Shown: positions 32,225 through 43,799, counted from the first letter of the stretch. The stretch is 64,000 nucleotides of DNA from Solen grandis (GCA_021229015.1 CM037794.1:43047126-43111125); one strand, 5' to 3'. The notes: generated from the sequence alone by a model not told the origin. A program made the numbers and translations.

Positions 32225-33224
32225 CAGTCAACATCGTACATGCGACCACCTGTATTAAACGACTTTTTTTTATTAAACGACCGTTATAAATCCCGCCCGA
32301 ACGTTTTTACTATATCAATTTATCCCATTAAGCGACTTTTTTATTATGCGACCAGCGACCACATAAACCAAGTCCCAGCACGTAAGATTATGCACAAAAT
32401 CAACTTTATTGAGCGACCGTGTTTGATTCCGTTGCTAATTATCGTGTACGCTGGAGTATGTGTACATATTCATATTTAACACATCCTAACAAACAAACAA
32501 TTATCCCGATCATAAGTGCTCACCTGAAACCAATTTGTTTTGACCACGCATGACTGCACCATGTGCAACTAAATTCTAAATATAGTTCCTGGTTCCCGTT
32601 TCAAAAGTTACTATGCATAACATAGGTGAAACCATCCCTCCAAATGCCGAATGCTTCGGATTCTGGTAAAAGAAAATTTGGGAATAAGGTAAATTAATAC
32701 TTCCGGATGCAATGCGTACCATCAATAATTCGTAACTATAAGTATATACTTTGCGCTTTATGATATTCGACAAGGGCGCACGGTTGAAATAAATTTATCG
32801 GGGGTTTCTGGATTTATGTTAGACAGAGACATAAAGAAAGCTCATTGCTAAAAAATATTTTTCTTGAAATTGTCCGAATCAATACATGAATTCGATGTCA
32901 AATGTTGTGTTTTTCCACCGAATACCAAATACAAACCTCAGCCAATGATCCAAGGTATTATTCCAACATAACAGCTAAAAAATCGTAAGATATAACAAAA
33001 ATAAACATGATGATGTTTATTGGTATAAAATAACAAAACATTGTATAGTTTACATCGTATTTATGTTGTAATATAATCTAACGTTATGATACAATTTAGC
33101 TTACAGTTTGTATATTTATGACTTGTTTGCCTGGATTTCCAAACAAAATCTATTAAGAGACCATTTCATTAAGCGACCACTTTTTGGCAGTCCCTTGAGC
33201 GGTCTCTTAATACAATGTCGACTG
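32225..33224. mobile_element. TA-flanked pogo/Tigger-like non-autonomous element, ~1.0 kb
   Basis: Ends CAGTCAACATCGTA and TACAATGTCGACTG are inverted complements at 12 of 14 bases, each flanked by TA. Subterminal words ATTAAACGACTTTTTT, TTAAGCGACCACTTTTT and GCGGTCTCTTAA recur in both orientations. No transposase frame is present. Confidence 0.65.
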
Positions 33225-35453
33225 TATACAGTTTTGTATCATTTCAAATAATAACTGTTGGAAAAATTAAAGTCTTTTTTGTAAGAGGATGTAAATCTAG
33301 TATCAAATTTATATCAGGGATGAGAATCACGTGACCTTTGTTTGGATAAAGTAGTAAAATAAAATGGCGATAGTATACGTTTTCTCCTCGATATTGTTAC
33401 GCGCTAGGGCTTCGGTGTGTGTGCGTGCTTATGTTGAGTTGTCAGGTTCTATGATGGTCGATTGTCTTGGGATGGTCTTGTCCTTGCCGCAGGCTATCAA
33501 GTTTCACGGGCCTGGTCACAGGTTAATGCCTCAGGTTACAGGTTAATGCACTTTCATATGCGTGTGCATGTAGACTCTGTCAGCATGTGGATATCACAGC
33601 AGTCACTAGATGGTACTATGCTGAGAGTGGACTTCAGGTTTAATAGGGAGGTGATATTTTGTATATAGAATTTGTGTAGGATTCGCCTAATGCTACTTTT
33701 ACTCAAAGAACAAAATAAGACGTTAAACAATACTAAATTTAATTCTTCACAGGTATATCCTGTGTCTACTTAACAATAAACAATGTGATAAAATGACTCC
33801 AATAAATTAACAATTCTACCTCCACTTAGATATACATCTTGAGATCCTTGAAAGTATGCAAAAATACCTTTAAACCACCAAGTGGAAAGCCCTAAATTTA
33901 CCAATGCATTAAACAAGTCTTTGGCACAATAATGCATACACACATAATAAGCATAAACCGAAGTTCTACTTTATCTCATAAACTTGTTAAAGTACAGAGT
34001 TAAAATCTAGTATACTTTGATACTAAACAAAAATGTGTTGTATGGTTTAAAAGTCACAAAAAGTTACTATTAAAAAAAACTAAAGTGAATAATCGTTAAC
34101 CACGGCACTAAGTAATTAAAGTACCTGACTTTATTATCGGTAACCTTGCCTGAACGGCGTTTAAATAAATTCGAAAGCTCGAAATGCGGAGCCTGAACCT
34201 AAAGTTTGAAGTGTGAAGACTGAAGTCCCCGTGCACAACGGACGCAGGGTATTTATACCAACTGCAGTGCTACCACGGTAGCATGCAGCAAACTGTTGCA
34301 CTAATGTTGCATTTATGATGCATTTGCACTTAAACCGCTACTTGTATGCGACGTTAATACTGCGCCGATTCAAATGCATCCAAAATGCCGCAAGAGTGCA
34401 CACACTGCTGCAATAGTGCATAAACGAGTTAAAAATACATAGAACATGAAGATCATAGCCTATAACACAATAAAAATGTATCTTCTTGGCCCATATACCT
34501 GGTATAATCGCTTTCTAGGGTTAATAAACTGGGCCATAATGTTTACAAGTACAGTACAGTCAGAAACCATCAATCCAGCATCAGTTCAGTTGCCCCTAGC
34601 AACAACCGGAAATAGTAAATACAAAATGGCTGCCCACGTGTAAACAGCTAGGCATGAGCAGTTTTAGACTTATAAATTACAGTGTTCTACCTAATATTAA
34701 ATGGATTTACTCGGCATAAACCTTAGCAATAACTTAGAGAAGTGAATCAAGCTGGATATGACATTTAAATCACACTGGATATCTAAATACAGACAGTAAG
34801 AAATGGATTACATGGCATGTTTACAACGAGGCAAGAGTGCTTGTGTGACACGGAGGTGTAGAGAAAATTCCTGGCGTAATGCATTAATTTGGCTAGTTGA
34901 GCTGACATATAAGTCAATCCAACTGTCATAATTTATGTGATTTGCCAGAGAACGCTGCAAAAATCACCAGTAACAGATAAATACCGTCAACCCAAAGGTA
35001 AATAAAATATAAGTAAAATCAGTAATGCCTGGGCATTACAATATCGCCTCATTTGCTTCATTTACGTACTGTTTTCGATTAATTAAAGTACCTATGCTCT
35101 AGAGTACCTTTCTCCTGGCAGGTAAGTACCATTTTCATTGCATCAATTCTTGTAGTTTTCTTAAACACCCTGCAGCAAAGATGCGAATCGACAAACTTTT
35201 TTTCAGTTGAATTCTAGGTAAAGGTGGCGAGAAACTGTTTTTGCCCCTCAATTTTTTTTAATCCTAAGGTGCATGTTAGCATCTTTTTTAATGAAATACT
35301 GTAACAGTTCTGAAATATATATTTAAGTTATTGTTGCAAACAGAAAGCCAAAATAAGTAAATTTCCAAAAAATGGTAAAGTAGGCTAGGAAAACTATTTG
35401 GATAAAGTAGGCTATCGTTTTCAGTTTCTAGTAATGCTTGCATATGCAAATAT
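33225..35453. other. Intergenic sequence
   Basis: AT-rich. Around 34250-34420 there is a cluster of short TGCA-containing words (TGTTGCACTAATGTTGCATT, AGTGCACACACTGCTGCAAT). No supported gene. Confidence 0.45.
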
Positions 35454-36396
35454 TCAGTTATTTTTGCATCTAAGAATGTTGACTTTGTGTTTCAGGACCT
35501 TTGTTAAAACAAAGGTATATGATCCCGTGAAAATGTGTAAGTCCTGAAAGGAAAACGCAGCTAGGACTATGCCAAGCATATTAACGAGTAGATAGCCATA
35601 GGAATGACTAACAGCCTTTTCAAAAGGTCTTAACAGTTCTTGGGGGTTACTGGGGTACATTTGTCGGGCAAGGGTCATAACCTGTTGTCTGTTTACTGGG
35701 TTGTTAAATAATACCAGATAATGGCAATTTCGTCTCTGGGTAGGATCTTTGCTGAAATACAGGTTTTGGTTGAGAGCGATGACAGACAGATTTCGATGGT
35801 GGCTACCTTCCGTGAATAAATCGGTCACTCGTTGGTCTTTCACCGCTTCCGTAGCCATGTCGTCTAATATGATCACATTTCTGACTCTAGGGTCCAAAAA
35901 CTCTATCTTTTTCCAGATTAAAAGGTACTCCTTTTTTGAATTCTACTTCCGGAAAAACGTTTCTTTGTATTTCGTCATATAACGGTTACCACCTCTTGTA
36001 TAACCAGATAATACGTTGTGAAGCGGGACGAAGTTTTTCATAAGTCCTCTGTAGTAGCTGTGATACGAAGTAAGTTTTACCGCAAGAGGTCGGTCCGCTG
36101 ACCATACACGTAAAGGGATGTTGAAAAACAAATTCCTATCCATTAGTTAATGTTGAAAGAGATATTTCCCTAACTTTCTTTTGTGTCTGTACTTCCTGAA
36201 ATATCGAATCTCCTCCTTGAAGAGGAGAAAGAGGATGAACTCCTCCTCTTTGAGGAGGAGGAGGAGGAGTCAATTCCGGAGGAGAAGGCGTTTCATTGAC
36301 TGTCTTTTCATTTCCATGTTTAAATGCACAATGTCTTTGAATATTGTCCCTTCTTGTGAATACTTGTTCACACTCTAATCACTTTATAGAAAACAT
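35454..36396 (-). pseudogene. Degraded zinc-finger + A32/FtsK-HerA-like packaging ATPase of virus/Maverick type
   Basis: Reading right to left, an ATG at 36394-36396 leads into a C2H2 finger: second Cys at 36370-36372, the Phe at C+4, then His, four residues, His. The first zinc Cys codon is replaced by TGA (36379-36381). A Pro-rich spacer follows, then TAG (36136-36138). Next comes an ATPase with Walker A GPTSCGKT (36073-36096), TAA (35986-35988), and a one-base frame shift in a T run near 35896-35900. After it come the Walker B strand V-I-I-L-D-D and the sensor-like region S-V-I-A-L-N-Q-N, to about 35590; the tail beyond is unaligned. ATPases of this clade package DNA in adintovirus/Maverick-like and related small DNA viruses. 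Three stops and one shift make it non-functional. The exact viral lineage is not determined. Confidence 0.82.
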
Positions 36397-36567
36397 GTTT
36401 TATGAACTGAAAAAGGAGGCACTTCCCCTTATAAGTTTTTTTAGACTTTGATCCTGCTTGTTCTTATATTAATCAGTGTTAACACATCTCTAGATCCGGC
36501 TCTGAAAATCCCTCGTCGTAGTTCATGAAATTGCCCATCTTATAGGACAAGATTTTCGTATGGTACG

Positions 36568-37091
36568 TCAAACGTGTCCAAACTTGTTTGATGATAAAAT
36601 CTCAGCATCACTGTCAAAACTTAATAACGAATAAAAGAATATATCATTAAGTAAAGTTGAATTGAAAATGATGAGTATGAAGTCACTATCATATGATTGG
36701 CTATCTATTTTAAGAATGTCGTTTAGACCTGCATTCATAGGTTTACATAGAGCTACTATCACAATATCGCCAACTGAAAATGATGTTCCATGTAGGGATC
36801 TTCGGGTCCTATGTCAAAAGATATACCGCCACCATTTCTCCAATTATATATCCAATTCACAACTTTCACATTATCTTGAACGTAAGTATTCCACTCTGTC
36901 ATGGTAAGGATTTTTATGTTAATACGTTCGTTGTACTTGTATGATAACTCTGTTAATGATTTTTTGAATGTTAGAAATGTTTCTTCTTTGTTTAACCACT
37001 GCTTAATAGACATTTTGGTTTTCAAGACTATCTTTCTACATGCGTCAAATAAAGCCTCTTTATACAATTCATAGTCGAGAATATATTTCAA
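36568..37091 (-). pseudogene. Degraded open frames beside the ATPase fossil, possibly same element
   Basis: A 110-codon frame (36759-37091) and a second frame (overlapping start near 36770, ending 36568) follow each other with a net frame change near 36760-36790. The first has a K/E-rich helical part then aromatic residues (V-V-N-W-I-Y-N-W-R-N-G-G-G). The second continues with a hydrophobic-led strand. Both are on the strand of the ATPase fossil and 170 bp upstream of it. I recognise no family. Co-membership in one element is inference. Confidence 0.4.
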
Positions 37092-37837
37092 AGATATTCC
37101 ACCATATTTCTATAAATTAAAATACAGAGATTTTCTGATAAAACATCCATAGTTATTCACTGTCAATAATATTTAAATCACTCTTTGAAATGCCACGAGA
37201 GTTTTCTTCCTATGATCACAAACAATATCAATATAAAAAATGGCGAATTTACATTGAATATATATGTACAACTAACCAATCAGAAAATCTAATTCAGTCA
37301 TGCATGAACCGCCAGTCAAAAGATCTCTACGTTAACGATAGCTTATCGCTATGAGCTTTTCATAGCTATAAAAATATTTAAATCGATGGAAAACTAAGAG
37401 AAATAAGGTCATTTGTTCATTTGATGACGTCATTTTCGGTTTTTATTCATCATGGACTTCCGGTTAAGAGAGTTCAAAGTAAAGATCTCACATAGAGCTT
37501 ACCAAAGCTATGAAAATGATTCATATCAACTAAGGGAGATCTTATTTTTTACCATTTACCTTTAAAAAGGGGGGAAAATCGATAATTGACAAAAAAAAAA
37601 TATTTTTAATCTACTTACTTTCTGTATGCTCAAATGACTAAATGTTAGTGAAAAAAAAGAGGAAAATATTGATTTTTTGTATTATATAACAAAAATCGAT
37701 AAATAATCAATATCGGATCAACTATGTATTTAGACTTGATTTGCACTAAAATAATATAAAAAAAAATGAGTTCTAAAAAATCAAAATAAGAATATTCGTA
37801 TACTCAAATGACTAAATGTTAGAGCAGAAAAAAGGCC

Positions 37838-37920
37838 GTGCATTTAATGACTTTCACAACTGGATGCCGAAGATCCGGTGTTGGGGAAAAGTGAATAACT
37901 TTCACAGCAGGATTCCCATG
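37838..37920. repeat. Partial duplication of the following exon candidate
   Basis: GCATTTAATGACTTTCACAA, CTGGATGCC and CCGGTGTTGGGG recur at 37960-38022, showing a local direct duplication of the start of the candidate exon A. Confidence 0.6.
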
Positions 37921-37942
37921 ATCACAGAGTACATGTTCAGAC

Positions 37943-38163
37943 ATGATTCTTCAGATCCATGCATTTAATGACTTTCACAGCTGGATGCCACTTCATGTTC
38001 TTACCGGAGATCTGGTGTTGGGGTCCCATGAAAACAGAGTATATTCTCACGCTTTTGGACTAAAAATAGAGACCGGAAACACTTTGACCAAAAATGGAGA
38101 ACACATTAGAGTAGTTACCGGAAATGTATTCATTCTCTTGGAAGATAGGGAACTGTTCACATC
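37943..38163 (+). CDS. Candidate gene, exon A (unknown function)
   Basis: An open frame from ATG 37943 to a strong donor, ACATC|GTAAGT at 38164. It encodes about 73 residues with alternating hydrophobic and polar residues, H-V-L-T-G-D-L-V-L-G near residue 18 and V-V-T-G-N-V-F-I-L-L near residue 57, suggesting beta structure. An upstream acceptor-like TGATTCTTCAG at 37945-37955 means the ATG may not be the true start. It ends two bases into a codon, which exon B completes. It lies on the opposite strand to the ATPase fossil, 1.5 kb away, and might belong to that element or to the host. Confidence 0.4.
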
Positions 38164-38401
38164 GTAAGTGTTTCTCTTTGAAAATAATGTATCATTTTAT
38201 TTTGACTTATGTATTTATTGTTTTTTTTTCTAATATTATTTTCTATATTACATATTTATACATTTATTCTTAATTATTTTAATCTATTTTGTTCCTTTTT
38301 ATTTTTAAAGTACTGATTTTACAATTGTTTTCTATTATTGCTGCATTTTTTTCTCATACGGTGTTTGAATTGTCCATTGTACACCATGTGTCTCCGCCTA
38401 G

Positions 38402-38504
38402 GGCCAAGGACCTGACCCTCAATGCCCGTGATCAAGCCCTAGGTCGAATGTACAAGTCAGCTCTGTACATCATTGAGACAAACATGAGGTCATTCTACCG
38501 ATAA
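38402..38504 (+). CDS. Candidate gene, exon B (C-terminus, unknown function)
   Basis: Acceptor TCTCCGCCTAG at 38401; the first base completes the codon from exon A, then 33 codons to TAA at 38502-38504. It is richer in GC than its surroundings. It reads A-K-D-L-T-L-N-A-R-D-Q-A-L-G-R-M-Y and ends S-F-Y-R, a basic, helical tail. The 238-bp intron has GTAAGT...CTAG borders. No family recognised. Confidence 0.4.
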
Positions 38505-38764
38505 GGTCATTCTAACTATAGATCATGATGTCATTCTAAATATAGCTCATGATATCATACTATAATCTAAAATGGCCACCACGCATGCGCAATACACACA
38601 TAAGAAATAAAATGGCCGCCTACAACATGGCCACTACGCGTCATACCCTAAAATGCTTATATGCAAATGAATTACTATAAATAGTAACAAAGATGGCCGC
38701 CTGATACTAAAAATAGAAACTAGGTCAACAAAATGGCGCCCGTTTGTTTGCCTCAAAACCGGCG

Positions 38765-39458
38765 ACCTTACTACTAGTGACCCCTGGGGCGGGTCCAATT
38801 TTGACCCCAGGTCCATTATTTGAACAATCTTGGTAGATGTCCATTAGGCTATGTTACACTCACACTATCTAAACTCTAAGCCTTTTAGTTTCTGACAAGA
38901 AGATTTTTGAAAAGTTTTTCCTATTTAAATCTACGTGAAATCAAATGAGCCGTAGGCCGGGAACAATTTTACCACAGGGCCATTATTTGAACAAACTTGG
39001 TAGATATCCATATAGCCATGTTACACACCAAATATGTAAACTCCAGGCCTTGTGGTTTCTGATAAGACGATTTTTCATAGTTTTTCTAATAAAAGCCCAA
39101 TTAAAATCAATTGACCCCTGGGGCGGGGCCAATTTAAAGCTCAGGGCCATAATTTGAACAAACATGGTAGAGGTCCACTTGACAATGTTACACACCAAAG
39201 CTCTAGGCTCAACAGTTTTGCAGAAGATTTTCAATGTTTTCATTTTTAAAATCCACTTTAGCTCCTGTGACCTACTTTGTCAACCAATCAAAATCAATTT
39301 GAACAATTTTTATAGAGGGCCTCATAGTAATCAATCCTGTAAAGTTTGGTCAAAGTCCATTCAGCAGTTTAGGAGGAGATGTTTAAAGGAAATTGTTGAT
39401 GGATGCAGACCCACCCTAGTAGCTCACCATGAGTACGTTGTGCTCAGGTGAGCTAAAA
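38765..39458 (-). mobile_element. AGCTCACC element variant (reverse), copy 3
   Basis: The 5' palindrome (reverse complement of CATGAGTACGTTGTGCTCAG followed by GTGAGCT) is at the right end. Three to four units of about 180 bp (GGGCCATTATTTGAACAAAC, TTGGTAGATATCCA, GTTTCTGA-AAGA) extend left. The left boundary is uncertain. Confidence 0.65.
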
Positions 39459-39469
39459 AGGGAAGTAAC

Positions 39470-39736
39470 TCCAAACATTCTGGTGCCTGAGTTAAGGTCC
39501 TGCAGTTTTGAAGAAGAATTTCAAGGTTTGCATTTTTTTTAAATGTATTTTTAAGCTCCTGTGACATACTTTTTCAAGCATTCAAAACAATTTGAACAAT
39601 TTTGATAGAAGGCCTCTTAAGAATAAATCGTGTAGTTTGGTCAAAATCCATTCAGCGGTTTAGAAGTTGTTAAGGAAATTGTTGACACTGACCCACCCTA
39701 ATAGCTCACCATGAACACGTGCTCTGGTGAGCTAAA
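39470..39736 (-). mobile_element. AGCTCACC element variant (reverse), copy 4, short
   Basis: Ends in ATAGCTCACCATGAACACGT followed by GCTCTGGTGAGCT. It shares AATTTGAACAATTTT and TTGGTCAAAATCCATTCAGC with the neighbour to its left, so the two may result from a tandem duplication. Confidence 0.65.
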
Positions 39737-40020
39737 ATGGAGACAGTTAGAATTATAGTTTTTAGACCCTTTCTTCCACTAAATCTCTATCATCATGCAC
39801 AATTTCAGATAAATTCTATAGTATTAGATGTGCTCCGGATCAGCAAAATATACCAAGGGCAGATATCAAGAAAAACGGGCTAGATATGGCTATTGTTTTT
39901 GTGCACTGCACTTATCTTAACGTCCTTTATCATTGTAAGAAATTAAATCTCTTCATTGCTTTTCGAGTTATACTACGGAACGGACAGGCGGACGTGTTGC
40001 CGATTATATGGGAGTATAAT

Positions 40021-41005
40021 AAGAGCTGTCAGAGGACAGAACGCTCGACTATACGAAAAGCTTATTGGTAAATCAAATGGAATTTATTTCCATTCTTGTC
40101 CACCACATACTCTGTATATAAAATAGTCAAAAATAATTCACCTTGATAGCCTGATATCAATGAATATGTTTATGAAGTCTAAAATTAATCTCATGCCTAG
40201 TTACTGAGAAACTGTGCATGCAAAACTTAAACAAAAATACCCAAGTTAAAAAAGGGCCATAATTTGTATTAAATTCAGTCAAAGAGTTATCCTCCTTGGT
40301 TTTCTGATGGCCATGAAAACACTCAAACTATCTAGTCAATACAGTAATCAATTTCTGAGATATACACTGGATAGCAGCTTTCATGAAAAAACTTTAACCA
40401 AATTTTCTATTGCATGCAAAACTGAAAGTGGCCATAATCTGCATTATTCTATAGTATGATACCACTGAACATATTGAAGATACTGAGATATAAGCATGAA
40501 ATTCCTTACATGCAAAACTTGAACTAAAACTTCAATGTTAAAAAGGGGCCATAATTTGTAATATATTCAAGGGTTATGTACCTTGATAGCATGATACCCC
40601 TTAACATGAAAAAGATGTTTCAAATCAATTCCATGCCTGATTACGGAGATATAAGCATGAAAGTACCTTGCATGCAAAACTTTAACCAAAATTTCTAAGT
40701 TAAAAATGGGGCTATAATTTGTAATGTATTCCACCAAGAGTTACCTATCTGGTTGTCTAATGCCACTAAACACATTCATAAACTTTCAAGTTTATACCAT
40801 GAATGGTTATTGAGATATGAGCTGGAAAGTAGCTTGCATGCAAAACTTTAATCATATTTTCTATTGCATGTAAAGTTATTGAGATATAAGGTTGAGATAT
40901 AACTTGATAGTAACTTGCATTCAAAACTTAAACCAAAAGCTGCAACGCCAACGCCGACACAAGGGTGATTGTAATAGCTCTCATATTCTTCGAACAGTCG
41001 AGCTG
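40021..41005. mobile_element. GAGCTGTCAGAGGACAG element with internal tandem repeats
   Basis: Left end GAGCTGTCAGAGGACAGAAC then GCTCGACTATACGAA. Right end ATATTCTTCGAACAGTCGAG. GCTCGACTATACGAA and TTCGAACAGTCGAGC are near inverted complements. Between them are five units of about 160-175 bp, each with TTGCATGCAAAACTTAAACC and GGGGCCATAATTTGTA. It does not encode protein. Confidence 0.75.
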
Positions 41006-41548
41006 AAAATATCAGATATGTTTAATTCAACAGATAATTGTTTCCCAATTAACTTCTGATGCGGATATACTACGAGTCATGGAGGACATAGTGAAAACAA
41101 CACAGGGTATAATATGAACTTTTATTAAACATAGTTATGTAGCTTACGAGTCTTGTCTAGGTAATATTGACGTGGTATGTCAATAAAATGAGGTAATTCA
41201 ATTGTAAACAAAAGATATTGTCAAAAAAAGAATAACTGAGGTAATTTTGAAGGATATATACAAGCCGGAGAAGGAGATGGGAGCTACAACAGATTTCGTG
41301 CCATTTTACCACAATTTTAGACGATCACCTTCCAAAAGATTTCCTGTCAAACCATTGAAATGACTCTAAATATAAAACTCTGCAAGTTTTTCAGGGACTT
41401 GCAAGTTGGAATTTGTGGTGTTTGCAATGTTGGGTATTATATTTGAACCTAAATAGTCTTCCATGAGGTTTTCATACCAGATTTCCTATCGAATAAAATG
41501 CTAGTCTTGTTAAGTGACTGGATTTTATATTGTACTGGGTGCATGTGA

Positions 41549-41648
41549 NNNNNNNNNNNNNNNNNNNNNNNNNNNNNNNNNNNNNNNNNNNNNNNNNNNN
41601 NNNNNNNNNNNNNNNNNNNNNNNNNNNNNNNNNNNNNNNNNNNNNNNN
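41549..41648. other. Assembly gap (100 N)
   Basis: Exactly 100 N, the usual size for a scaffold gap of unknown length. It removes the left end of MITE copy 4. Confidence 0.98.
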
Positions 41649-41925
41649 GGACACCATGAAAGGACCTATGCGAACAGCATAAAACCAGATCAGCCTGCGA
41701 GTAACTCGCAGGCTGATCAGGTTATATGCTGTTCGCTGCTCCTCAGTGGTCTGGAAATGAGGACTTTATAATTAAATTTGGTAAGGTTTAACTGTGTTTT
41801 TTTTGCAGATCAGGCTTTATGTGATACCTATTGAGTGCATCAAAATGAGTCTATATGAGGGAAAGGGTTAAATGAGTCTATATGAGGGAAAGGGTTAAAT
41901 GAGTCTATATGAGGGAAAGGGATAA
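41649..41925 (+). mobile_element. piggyBac-like TTAA MITE, copy 4, truncated left, right end triplicated
   Basis: The body is intact from GGACACCATGAAAGGACC to the right TIR and TTAA at 41868-41871. Then AATGAGTCTATATGAGGGAA plus AGGG repeats twice more (27-bp period) to 41925, with the last TTAA mutated to ATAA. Confidence 0.9.
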
Positions 41926-42230
41926 TTGTCCTACTTGTCATCACAAAAAGAAGTATAATTTCTAAGGAGGGATCAACACCTGTCAAACAACAAAATAACA
42001 CAAAATTTTGTTTTAGTAGGTGCGTTTGAAGTTCTTGAGTATATGTACAAGTATACTTTTAAACTAAACTCCAGATATAATTGTCTCTAGTATAATATTC
42101 CAATGAAACAACAAAAAAAGATATAATTTTCAAATTATGATAATATTATTTGATAATAAATTTTCAAAATAAATTGAGTCACATTAACATTCCCTCTCTT
42201 CTTTCCTTTCTAAATAATAATGACCTCTTA
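41926..42230. other. AT-rich intergenic sequence
   Basis: No gene or repeat recognised. Confidence 0.4.
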
Positions 42231-42247
42231 ATATTTCTCGGCAACAG

Positions 42248-42345
42248 TTGTTGGGCAGTATGAGGCAGCCTTGAACATATTGACCCTAGATGAACCAGCT
42301 TCCCCTCTGACCCCAGACCCTGTTTCACCCGCGATGCAACCTTGA
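42248..42345 (+). CDS. Possible terminal exon (31 codons)
   Basis: An acceptor-like AATATTTCTCGGCAACAG is followed, after two bases, by an open frame V-G-Q-Y-E-A-A-L-N-I-L-T-L-D-E-P with a Pro/Ser/Thr-rich tail (S-P-L-T-P-D-P-V-S-P) and TGA at 42343-42345. The composition looks like an intrinsically disordered protein C-terminus. The island around it (42240-42540) is unusually GC-rich and free of repeats. It is too short to assign and no partner exon was found. Confidence 0.25.
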
Positions 42346-43374
42346 CCTCCTCCAACCCCAGATAACCTGAGCTGACCAGTGAATGTCCCCTGAGAGAGAT
42401 CCTTCATTGAGTGAAAGGGAAGCTCATTATGCAGATCGCATGGACTCTGTTTGATGTAACACCGAGTGCCTGTAATAATGGGGTCAGAGTTGACTTGAGG
42501 AGGAGGGGAGGCTCTACTGGGGTAAGGGATCTATGAGAGGTCATACTTGACCAGCATTTTTTTTTTTAAAGAAGGGTAAGGGGGAGACTTCTTGGGATGG
42601 AAATCTGTATGTTTATGACAATTTTAGGGGAAGAAAGAGGAAAAAGTTAATACTCATATCTATTAGATAAATCTATATTGCCTTTCAATAAAGGGATTTG
42701 AAATCAAAATTGTTTATTATAAATTTCAAAGCTTGAAAAATCCCATATTTGCATCTTTTTTTAGAATCGTGAAAGATACATGCCACAAAATTCCCAAATT
42801 ATGTTCTGTAAAAGAAACACAAGTGAAATACCGGTAGATGTATGCTAAATAAGCTACTTGAAGTTTGCTGAGCACCAGTGATATACTCATCCAAAAAAGA
42901 AACTCTGCATTCCTTTTAAAGAATTATTTTGTACTAAAATGGACAGTTGTATTAATTTATAACAAAGTAATGGACCTGTGAAACATTTTTTTCAATTTTT
43001 GATAAATAGGTCATTTAATTAATAAGACCAAGAGGATCAAATAAAATTCACAAATAAAAGGTAATAAATTTCACACTTACAATTTAAATTGGAAATTCAA
43101 CTTTATATTTTACAAGACATTAAGAATAAAATTTCAATCAACAAATATAAATGCTTTGAACTTATACGAGTTTTGTTGTTGTTTATGTTTTTAATAAAAA
43201 CATATTATTTAGAATTTCAGACCTGAGATTTTGCGACTTGAGGTTTTTGCAGGAAATCAAAGGTCAGGGTATGTAAAGGATGGTTGTGACATTTCAAGCT
43301 GTATGAACAAGTATTCAGAAGGTATGGCCATTTCTATTTCATTACAAATTTGGAGCAAGCAATTCATATATGAT

Positions 43375-43797
43375 TTTGTGGTGCTTAGCAAATTGATATG
43401 AGATTTATACATGGTGCTTAGCAAATTGATATGTGATTTGTGCATGGTGCTTAGCAAATTGATATGTGATGTTTGGTGCTAAGCAAATTTATACATTATT
43501 TGTGATGCTTAGCAAATTGATATGTGATTTGCAGTGCTTAGCAAATTGATATGTGATGTATGGTGCTAAGCAAATTGATATATGATTTTTGTGTTGCTTA
43601 GCAAATTGATAAGTGATGTGTTTTTGTGGTGCTTAGCAAATTGATGTGATTTTGTGGTGCTTAGCAAATTGATATGTGATTTTGTGGTGCTTAGCAAAGC
43701 AAATTGATACGTGATTTTGTGGTGCTTAGCAAATTGATATGTGATGTATGGTGCTTAGCAAATTGATATGTGATGTGTGGTGCTTAGCAAACTTCAA
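43375..43797. repeat. Tandem array of GTGCTTAGCAAATTGATATG units
   Basis: About 15 units of 25-33 bp with core TGGTGCTTAGCAAATTGATA followed by TGTGATTT/TGTGATG. Length variation comes from the T/G spacer. Mostly tidy, with one AGCAAAGCAAA slip at 43693-43703. Confidence 0.9.
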
Positions 43798-43799
43798 GT

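Noticed and set aside
43375..43797. CRISPR-like array
   Set aside because: Units are contiguous with only short T/G spacers and no unique spacers; this is a eukaryotic satellite.
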